Source of the DNA: Anaeromyxobacter sp.
Lineage (GTDB): Bacteria; Myxococcota; Myxococcia; Myxococcales; Anaeromyxobacteraceae
Direction of reading: 5' to 3'
Assembly (NCBI GenBank): GCA_020028115.1
Contig: JAHWYA010000057.1
Location: 1 to 8,239 of the forward strand
Length of the DNA: 8,239 bases
Part shown: piece after piece, positions 1-4,751 of the stretch
How the letters are laid out: each line of letters begins with the position of its first letter
How positions within the stretch are numbered: position 1 is the first letter of the stretch
Notes under the pieces: generated by a model
Databases searched by the model: none
Seen by the model: only the letters and a program-made list of their open reading frames with translations
Told to the model about the DNA's origin: nothing
Made by a program: the position numbers and the translations under genes

Positions 1-540
1 GTCGCGGCGGCGCGGGCGACGCGCGAGGCGCTCGAGCGGGCTGGCCTGCCCTGCCCGCTCGTGACCGGCGCGGGCACGGGGACGTACATGCTCGAGGCGG
101 CGAGCGGGGTCTTCGGCGAGCTCCAGGCCGGCAGCTACCTCTTCATGGACCGCGACTACGCCGACAACGACCGCGACCCCGCGCACCCGCAGTTCGAGCA
201 CGCGCTCTTCGTGATGACCCAGGTCATGAGCGCCGGGCCGGACCGTGCGGTCGTGGACGCGGGGCACAAGAGCCACGCCGTCGACTCCGGGCCCCCTCAC
301 GTCCACGATCCCGCGGGGCGGCGACGGCTCGCGTTCGAGAACGGCGGCGACGAGCACGGGATCCTCCGCCCGCTGGACGGCGCGCCGCCTCCCGCGCTCG
401 GCGAGACCATCTGGCTCGTCCCGGGCCACTGCGATCCCACCGTCAACCTGCACGACCGCTACGTGGGCGTGCGCGGCGGGCTCGCCGGCGGCCGGGTCGA
501 GCGGGTCATCGCCATCGACGCGCGCGGAGCGATCACGTAG
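1..540 (+). CDS. D-threonine aldolase / D-serine dehydratase-like PLP enzyme, C-terminal part
   Basis: The reading frame is open from base 1 and ends at TAG 538-540, so only the last 179 residues are present and the start lies upstream of the window. It resembles the C-terminal region of the DSD1 family: fold-type III (alanine-racemase-like) PLP enzymes that cleave D-threonine or related D-3-hydroxyamino acids, or dehydrate D-serine. Visible family features are the GAGTGTY stretch near residues 23-29, DAGHKSHAVDSG near residues 82-93, and VPGHCDPTVNLHD near residues 140-152. The last holds the metal-site pair of the family: here His143 and Asp145 (H-x-D), the arrangement known for D-threonine aldolases, whereas D-serine dehydratases use H-x-C. 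This leans towards aldolase, but Cys144 sits between them and the substrate cannot be settled from a fragment. The N-terminal domain with the PLP lysine is not in the window. The enzyme is probably cytoplasmic and unrelated to the metal genes downstream. Confidence 0.85.
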   Translation, partial: VAAARATREALERAGLPCPLVTGAGTGTYMLEAASGVFGELQAGSYLFMDRDYADNDRDPAHPQFEHALFVMTQVMSAGPDRAVVDAGHKSHAVDSGPPHVHDPAGRRRLAFENGGDEHGILRPLDGAPPPALGETIWLVPGHCDPTVNLHDRYVGVRGGLAGGRVERVIAIDARGAIT

Positions 541-560
541 CGCCGGCATCCGCGTTCCGG

Positions 561-588
561 TTGAGGCGGGCTGGCCGCGTCGTTAACT
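561..588 (+). promoter_or_regulatory. weak candidate promoter before chrA
   Basis: In the 58-bp gap between the PLP enzyme and chrA, TTGAGG (561-566) and TTAACT (583-588) are separated by 16 bp. They match the sigma-70 -35 and -10 consensus at four and three of six positions. TTAA is rare in DNA this GC-rich, which is the main reason to note it. Transcription would start close to the chrA ATG at 599, giving a leaderless or nearly leaderless mRNA. That fits the lack of a properly spaced Shine-Dalgarno sequence there (AGG directly abuts the ATG). The match is weak and may be chance. Confidence 0.25.
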
Positions 589-598
589 CGGCGACAGG

Positions 599-1888
599 AT
601 GGATCACGCGAGCGCGACCCCGGGCGAGCCGGCGCTGGCGCCGCGTCCGCTGCCGCGCGAGCAGCGGGACGCGTGGGGCCCGTTCCTCCGCACGATGGGC
701 TGGGTCGGGCTGAACTCGTTCGGCGGACCGGTCGCGCAGATCGGCTTCATGCACCGGGTGTCCGTCGAGCAGCGCCGCTGGCTGAGCGACGGCCAGTTCG
801 TGCACCTGCTCGACTTCGCGAACGTGCTCCCCGGTCCCGAGGCGCTCGAGCTCGCGATCCACCTTGGGTACCTGCGCCGTGGAGTCGCCGGAGGGATCGC
901 GGCCGGCGTCCTGTTCATCTGGCCCGGGCTCGTCACCCTCACCGCGCTCGCCTGGGTTTACGAGTCGTACGGACGGCTCCCGGCGGTCGCGGGGTTCCTC
1001 GACGGAGTGCGGCCGGTCGCGATGGCGCTCGTCGCCGCCGCGGCGATCCGGATCTCGCGGCGGGCGCTGAGGGGCCGCCTGTCGTACGTCGTGATGACCG
1101 CGGCGTTCCTCGCGAGCTACGCCGCAGGCGTTCCGTTCGTCGCGATCCTCGTGGGGTGCGGGGTGCTCGGCCTCACGCTCGGGGCGCGCCAGCGCGCGTC
1201 GAGCGCGACCCACTCGCCCGTCCACGGGTGGCTCTTCGTGCTGCTGGTCGCCGCGGTCGTGACCGGCGCGCGCCTCGCGCAGCCCCTCTCGGCGGCGCGG
1301 CCGCCGGGTACAACGCTCGAGGCGCCGTCGTCCTCCGGGCGCCCGGGTCCGCCGGAGGGCCGGCCGGCGCGCCTCGTCGACGTGGCGTGGGTGAACACGA
1401 AGGCGGCGCTCGTCACCTTCGGCGGGGCGTACACCGTGCTCCCCTTCCTGCGCGAGCAGACGGTGGACCGGTACGGATGGCTGAACGACCGTCAGGTCAT
1501 CGACGGGCTGGCGCTCGGAGAGACGACCCCCGGACCGCTCATCTCGATCGGGATCTTCCTGTCCTACCTGGCGGCGGGCCCCGCGGGAGCGCTGGTGGGC
1601 TGCTTCTTCCTGTTCCTGCCGAGCTTCGTGCTCGTCCTCGGGCTCGGCCGGTACATCGAGCGGGTCGAGCACCTTCCGCGCGCGGCAGACGTCCTGTGGG
1701 GCTTCTCGGCGGGGACGCTCGGGCTCATCGTCGCGCTCGCCGCGACCCTCGTGCCGGTCAGCGTCCCCGGTCCGTTCGCGGCAGCGCTCGCCGTCCTCGC
1801 CTTCGTCGCGGTCTGGCGCTTCGACGTGAACCTGATCGTCGTGGTCCTGCTCGGCGGAGCGATGGGGCTCCTGAGGGCGTACGCGTGA
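599..1888 (+). CDS. chrA: Chromate transporter ChrA, two-domain CHR family
   Basis: The product is a 429-residue inner-membrane protein of the CHR family, whose known members export chromate from the cytoplasm and confer chromate resistance. Both CHR half-domains are visible. The N-terminal half has FGGPVAQIGFMHR from residue 41 and LPGPEA (PGPEA at 78-82) followed by hydrophobic helices. The C-terminal half has TFGGAYTVLPF (FGGAY at 274-278) and ETTPGPL (308-314). A hydrophilic Pro/Gly/Ser-rich linker at about residues 225-260 joins them. Length is normal for the long bidomain type. ATG 599 is the first start after the preceding stop and leaves about 20 hydrophilic residues before the conserved domain. 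There is no good ribosome binding site, so translation may be leaderless. The stop overlaps a GTG (1885) in the frame of the next gene. Position just upstream of a metal efflux operon supports a resistance role. The family is certain; chromate as the physiological substrate is inferred, since some CHR proteins are untested. Confidence 0.93.
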   Translation: MDHASATPGEPALAPRPLPREQRDAWGPFLRTMGWVGLNSFGGPVAQIGFMHRVSVEQRRWLSDGQFVHLLDFANVLPGPEALELAIHLGYLRRGVAGGIAAGVLFIWPGLVTLTALAWVYESYGRLPAVAGFLDGVRPVAMALVAAAAIRISRRALRGRLSYVVMTAAFLASYAAGVPFVAILVGCGVLGLTLGARQRASSATHSPVHGWLFVLLVAAVVTGARLAQPLSAARPPGTTLEAPSSSGRPGPPEGRPARLVDVAWVNTKAALVTFGGAYTVLPFLREQTVDRYGWLNDRQVIDGLALGETTPGPLISIGIFLSYLAAGPAGALVGCFFLFLPSFVLVLGLGRYIERVEHLPRAADVLWGFSAGTLGLIVALAATLVPVSVPGPFAAALAVLAFVAVWRFDVNLIVVVLLGGAMGLLRAYA

Positions 1889-1917
1889 ACGGGCCCTCCG
1901 CGAGACCCGCTCGCGCG

Positions 1918-1923
1918 TATCCT
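1918..1923 (+). promoter_or_regulatory. possible -10 element for leaderless start of the CPPC lipoprotein gene
   Basis: TATCCT fits the TAnnnT pattern of bacterial -10 elements and ends 6 bases before the GTG at 1930, the spacing expected for leaderless transcripts. No convincing -35 is seen upstream. It lies in a 41-bp gap whose composition is less GC-biased at third positions than the genes around it. If real, it would give the lipoprotein and downstream efflux genes a promoter independent of chrA. The support is a six-base match plus spacing only. Confidence 0.25.
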
Positions 1924-1929
1924 GGGCGC

Positions 1930-2463
1930 GTGCCGTTCCCCTCCCGCCTTCGCGGCCCGCTCGTCGCCGCCGCGGTCGCTGCCTCGCTCGGGTGTTCCGA
2001 GCCGGAGCACCCGTCCTACACGCGGATTCACGGTGGGACGGTGCCGTCGGTGGAGCGCACCGGACCGGTCCTCGTCGTGTTCTGGGCGACGTGGTGTCCG
2101 CCGTGCCGCGAGGAGCTCCCCGGCCTACGGGCCCTCGCGCGCGATCCGCCCGCGCTCATCTCGCTCGTCACGTTCGGGGAGGACCACGAGGAGGCGGCCG
2201 TCCGCGAGTTCTTCCGGGGCGCACCGCCCGCGGAGCTCGGCTACCGCCCCGACGTCGACCGGCGTGCGGCGGAGGCGCTCGGTGTCGACGTGCTCCCCGC
2301 CGCGTTCCTCGTCGTCGACGCGCAGCTCGTCGCGCGGTTCGACGGCCCACGCGACTGGAACTCGAGGGGGATGAGGCGCCTGCTGACCAAGCTGGCGAGC
2401 GAATCCCCGCCGCCCGCGGCCGGGCCCGGGCCGAGCGTTGACCCGCCGCGCGGCGCCCGGTAA
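1930..2463 (+). CDS. Thioredoxin-fold (TlpA/ResA-like) lipoprotein with CPPC active site
   Basis: The product is a 177-residue predicted lipoprotein facing the periplasm. Residues 1-21 form a signal peptide with Arg6 and Arg8, then a hydrophobic stretch ending in SLGC with Cys22 as the lipidation site; Ser and Leu are not the ideal lipobox residues. The thioredoxin domain follows: VLVVFWATWCPPC with redox cysteines Cys56 and Cys59, then REELPGL, and later VLPAAFLVVD with the expected cis-proline. TlpA/ResA-type proteins usually reduce disulfides in exported proteins, for example during cytochrome c or copper-site maturation. GTG 1930 was chosen because it gives a standard-length signal peptide. 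The in-frame alternative GTG 1885 overlaps the chrA stop by 4 bp and has a GAGGG ribosome site, but adds 15 codons with atypical A/T-ending codons (AGA, GCT, TAT, CCT). The C-terminus is a Pro/Gly-rich tail. Its neighbours are Cys-rich exported proteins, so it may keep their thiols reduced; that is inference. Confidence 0.82.
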   Translation: MPFPSRLRGPLVAAAVAASLGCSEPEHPSYTRIHGGTVPSVERTGPVLVVFWATWCPPCREELPGLRALARDPPALISLVTFGEDHEEAAVREFFRGAPPAELGYRPDVDRRAAEALGVDVLPAAFLVVDAQLVARFDGPRDWNSRGMRRLLTKLASESPPPAAGPGPSVDPPRGAR

Positions 2464-2479
2464 ACGTGGAGCCCGCCGG

Positions 2480-2779
2480 ATGACCTCCTACCTCCGCATC
2501 CTCCTCGTCGCCGCCGCGCTGCTCTCGAGCGGCGCGCTCGAGGTCGCGAGCGCGATCGGCGAGTCGGCGTGCTGCGAGGGGGAGACCTCGGGGGAGCACG
2601 GTCCGTGCACGGACTGCCCTCCGGGCCTGGCGTGCGCGTGCTGCCCCATCCGGGCCGCGATCGAGAGCGTGCCGGTCGTGGCGCCGCCCGCGCCGTCCGG
2701 TGTTGCGCTCGCCGTCACCGCCTCCGAGCCCGTCGTCGGCCCGCCGGTGACGGACATCTTCCATCCGCCGCGAGCCTGA
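2480..2779 (+). CDS. Small exported Cys-rich protein, function unknown
   Basis: The product has 99 residues and belongs to no family I can name. ATG 2480 is preceded by GGAG (2468-2471) at 8-bp spacing, and the gene begins 16 bp after the lipoprotein stop. A TTG at 2438 in the same frame would lengthen it, but lacks such support and would spoil the signal peptide. Residues 1-25 are a clear signal peptide (hydrophobic core LRILLVAAALLSSG, cleavage likely after ASA at 25). The mature N-terminal part holds seven cysteines in 25 residues: Cys31, Cys32, Cys43, Cys46, Cys52, Cys54 and Cys55, with His40, in the order ACC...GPCTDCPPGLACACCP. This looks like a metal-thiolate site, possibly a small cluster, or a set of disulfides. 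The C-terminal 40 residues are Pro/Val/Ala-rich and low in charge. It lies directly upstream of the Cys/His module protein and efflux genes, so a role in periplasmic metal binding is a reasonable guess. Confidence 0.78.
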   Translation: MTSYLRILLVAAALLSSGALEVASAIGESACCEGETSGEHGPCTDCPPGLACACCPIRAAIESVPVVAPPAPSGVALAVTASEPVVGPPVTDIFHPPRA

Positions 2780-2858
2780 GCGCGACGTTCGCGCTCGAGG
2801 TGCGTCCGCAGCCCGCGGGCGCGCCGTGCTGAACCACCTCGCCCCTCCAGGCCGCCTC

Positions 2859-2878
2859 GCGCCGGGCTCTCCCGGCGC
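2859..2878 (+). promoter_or_regulatory. perfect 8-bp stem-loop before the ribosome site of the module protein gene
   Basis: GCGCCGGG (2859-2866) and CCCGGCGC (2871-2878) are exact reverse complements with a four-base CTCT loop. Two bases after the stem comes GGAG (2881-2884), the ribosome binding site for ATG 2890. No run of T follows, so it is not a classical intrinsic terminator. It could block exonuclease decay, mark an mRNA processing site, or tune translation of the efflux genes. The rest of the 110-bp gap (2780-2889) shows no gene and no clear promoter. GC-rich DNA forms such palindromes often, so function is uncertain. Confidence 0.45.
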
Positions 2879-2889
2879 CCGGAGCTCAC

Positions 2890-3171
2890 ATGTCGACCAC
2901 CATCCGCATCGCCGCCGCCGTCGCCGCGCTCACCGGAGCCCCTGCCATCGCCACCGAAGGTCACCCGCACGCAGCGCCGAGGACGCCTCCCGAGCAGCGG
3001 GCCCAGCAGGAGAAGTGCGGGCACGGCGTCCAGAAGTCGCTCTGCACCCGCTGCAACCCGAAGCTCTCCGCCGTGTACAAGGCGAAGGGCGACTGGTGCG
3101 CGGAGCACGAGCGCCCCGAGTCGCAGTGCGCGCCGTGCCACCCGGAGCTCGCGAAGAAGGGCGTGAAGTGA
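2890..3171 (+). CDS. Small exported protein with two Cys/His (CxH/CxxH...CxxC) modules
   Basis: The product has 93 residues. ATG 2890 has GGAG 5 bp upstream. A signal peptide covers residues 1-21 (IRIAAAVAALTG core, cleavage likely after AIA), so the mature protein is periplasmic. A short His motif (His25, His27) precedes two Cys/His modules: Cys43-x-His45...Cys52-x-x-Cys55-Asn-Pro, then Cys70-x-x-His73...Cys80-x-x-Cys83-His84-Pro. Each gives three Cys and one His, enough for one tetrahedral metal site of zinc-ribbon style. Residues 43-87 align without gaps to residues 62-106 of the adaptor encoded next, with 29 of 45 identical, so the two share ancestry. The last module ends in CxxCH, which also fits a c-type heme site. 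The stop overlaps the GTG of the adaptor gene by 4 bp, implying coupled translation. The best guess is a periplasmic metal-binding chaperone for the efflux complex; no experimentally defined family was recognised. Confidence 0.85.
   Translation: MSTTIRIAAAVAALTGAPAIATEGHPHAAPRTPPEQRAQQEKCGHGVQKSLCTRCNPKLSAVYKAKGDWCAEHERPESQCAPCHPELAKKGVK
3016..3150 (+). repeat. two-module Cys/His repeat in the small periplasmic protein
   Basis: Two copies of the unit C-x(1-2)-H-x6-C-x2-C-[NH]-P lie at residues 43-57 and 70-85 of the encoded protein. The DNA has retained identity to the adaptor copy at a constant offset of 335 bases: 3086-3100 equals 3421-3435, and 3118-3129 equals 3453-3464. This indicates duplication between adjacent genes. 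Confidence 0.85.
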
Positions 3172-4751
3172 CGCCGCGCCGGCTCGCGTTTCTCGTCGGC
3201 GCCGCGACGCTCGCCGTCGCCTGCACGCGCGCCGCACCGGCGAAGACGGCACCGCCCGAGGCCGATCCGCACGCCGGCCACGGGCACGCGGCCGCGGCGA
3301 CGCCGGCGTCGGGTGCGACCCCGGCCCACGCTCCGGGCGCCGTGAAGCTCTGCGAGCACGGCGTGCCCGCCGAGCTGTGCACGCGGTGCAACCCGGAGCT
3401 CGTCGCGGTCTTCAAGGACCAGGGCGACTGGTGCGACGAGCACGGCGTGCCGGAGTCGCAGTGCCTGAGGTGCAACCCGAAGCTCACCTTCACGGCCGCG
3501 TCGGCGGACGAGGACTGGTGCAAGGAGCACGCGGTCCCCGAGTCGAGGTGCCCGAAGTGCAACCCGCGCCTCGTGGCGAAGCTCGTGGCCGCGGGGGACT
3601 ACTGCCGCGAGCACGGGTATCCCGAGTCGGTCTGTCCGATCTGCCATCCGGACCGGGTCCCGGCGGGGAAGGCGCCGCCCGTGTTCCCCGAGCCGGGGCT
3701 CGAGGTCAGGCTCGCGTCGGTGCAGACCCTGCGCGACGCGGGGATCGCGACACGGGTCGCCGAGGCGCGGAAGGTCGCGAAGGTGCTGGAGGTGGTCGGG
3801 CAGCTCGAGTTCGACCAGAACCGCCTCGCGCAGGTCTCCGCCCGCGGAGAGGCGCTGATCGTCGACGTGAAGGTCGACGTCGGCGACGACGTGAAGCAAG
3901 GGCAGCCGCTCGTGGTGCTCACCTCGGCCTCGGTGGGCTCCGACCAGGCGCGGCTCGCGGCAGCGAGCGCGCGCGTGGACGCGGCGCGGGCCGGCGTGGC
4001 GCGGGAGGAACAGCTCTCCCAGAGCGGCCTCAGCCCTCGCAAGAGCGTCGAGGAGGCCCGGCGCGAGCTCGCGGCCGCGCAGGCGGAGCACGACGCGCTC
4101 CGGTCCGCGCTCGGAGCGGCGGGAGCCGCCCCCGAGGGCGGCGCGGGTCGTTCGGTGCTGCGCGCCCCGTTCGCCGGCACCGTGGTCGCGCGGGATGCGG
4201 TGGCGGGGAAGGCGGCGAGCGCGGGGCAGGTGCTCGTCCAGGTGGCGGACCTCTCGACCATGTGGGCACAGCTGGAGGTCCCCGAGGCGGACGCGGCGCT
4301 CGTGCGGCCGGGTCAGTCGGTCCGGATCGTGTTCGAGGGCACGAAGGGCGCGCCTCGCGAGGCGAAGATCTCCCGGGTCGCGCCGGCGGTGGACCCCGCC
4401 TCGCGCACGGTCCGTGCCCGGGTGGAGCTGCCGAACCGCGACCGGTCGCTCAAGGCCGGCGTCTTCCTGCGGGGCCACATCCGGATCACCGCGGAGCACG
4501 ACGCGCTGGTGGTGCCGCGCGACGCCGTCCAGCGCGCCGAGGGGCGGACGGTCGTCTTCGTGAAGCGGGGTGACCGGGTGTTCGAGCCGGTCGTGGTGCG
4601 GACCGGCGACGCCGACGGCGACGCCGTCGAGATCGTGTCCGGCCTCGAGCGCGGCGAGGAGGTGGCGACCACCGGCGCGTTCCTCCTGAAGACCGAGATC
4701 ATGAAGGAGTCCATCGGGGCGGGGTGCTGCGACCTCGAGGAGAAGAAGTAG
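3168..4751 (+). CDS. RND efflux periplasmic adaptor lipoprotein (CusB/CzcB-like) with four N-terminal Cys/His modules
   Basis: The product is a 527-residue membrane-fusion protein linking the RND pump to the outer-membrane channel. GTG 3168 overlaps the previous stop by 4 bp, is preceded by GAAGGG at 6-bp spacing, and gives a lipoprotein signal peptide (LAVAC, lipidated Cys19). The frame is also open upstream to 2826, but only as non-coding shadow. After a His-rich linker (His35, His38, His40) come four Cys/His modules at residues 62-76, 89-104, 118-133 and 146-161. The adaptor core follows: first lipoyl half around 218-255 (GEALIVDVKVDVGDDV), alpha-hairpin around 256-322, second lipoyl half 328-362 (LRAPFAGTVV), then beta-barrel and membrane-proximal domains. 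The C-terminus SIGAGCCDLEEKK has a Cys520-Cys521 pair; similar GAGC endings occur in related heavy-metal adaptors. The module block is the odd part: usual N-terminal extensions in this family carry a CPMHP-type metal domain, not this one. It is probably a metal-collecting region; metal identity is unknown. Confidence 0.93.
   Translation: MTPRRLAFLVGAATLAVACTRAAPAKTAPPEADPHAGHGHAAAATPASGATPAHAPGAVKLCEHGVPAELCTRCNPELVAVFKDQGDWCDEHGVPESQCLRCNPKLTFTAASADEDWCKEHAVPESRCPKCNPRLVAKLVAAGDYCREHGYPESVCPICHPDRVPAGKAPPVFPEPGLEVRLASVQTLRDAGIATRVAEARKVAKVLEVVGQLEFDQNRLAQVSARGEALIVDVKVDVGDDVKQGQPLVVLTSASVGSDQARLAAASARVDAARAGVAREEQLSQSGLSPRKSVEEARRELAAAQAEHDALRSALGAAGAAPEGGAGRSVLRAPFAGTVVARDAVAGKAASAGQVLVQVADLSTMWAQLEVPEADAALVRPGQSVRIVFEGTKGAPREAKISRVAPAVDPASRTVRARVELPNRDRSLKAGVFLRGHIRITAEHDALVVPRDAVQRAEGRTVVFVKRGDRVFEPVVVRTGDADGDAVEIVSGLERGEEVATTGAFLLKTEIMKESIGAGCCDLEEKK
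3351..3650 (+). repeat. four tandem Cys/His modules in the adaptor N-terminus
   Basis: The units are at 3351-3395, 3432-3479, 3519-3566 and 3603-3650, with a periodicity of about 84-87 bases (28-29 residues). Consensus is C-x(1-2)-H-x3-[EQ or similar]-x2-C-x2-C-[NH]-P-x-[LR], with an aromatic residue (Trp or Tyr) just before the first Cys of units 2-4. Unit 1 uses CxH while units 2-4 use CxxH; unit 4 alone ends in CxxCH. All 12 Cys and 4 core His are intact, so selection appears to maintain the sites. Confidence 0.88.

Noticed and set aside
523..554. Possible terminator after the PLP enzyme (CGCGGA paired with TCCGCG)
   Set aside because: The arms are only 6 bp with a 20-base loop, start inside the coding region and are followed by no T run.
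2826..3167. Upstream extension of the adaptor frame
   Set aside because: It would overlap the whole small module protein gene, encodes Arg/His/Pro-rich nonsense, and would bury the lipoprotein signal that begins at GTG 3168.
3351..3650. Adaptor N-terminus as the common heavy-metal-binding domain (CPMHP type) or as a multiheme cytochrome
   Set aside because: There is no CPMHP or CPICGM motif, and only one of the four units has CxxCH; the regular C-x(1-2)-H...CxxC pattern fits neither.
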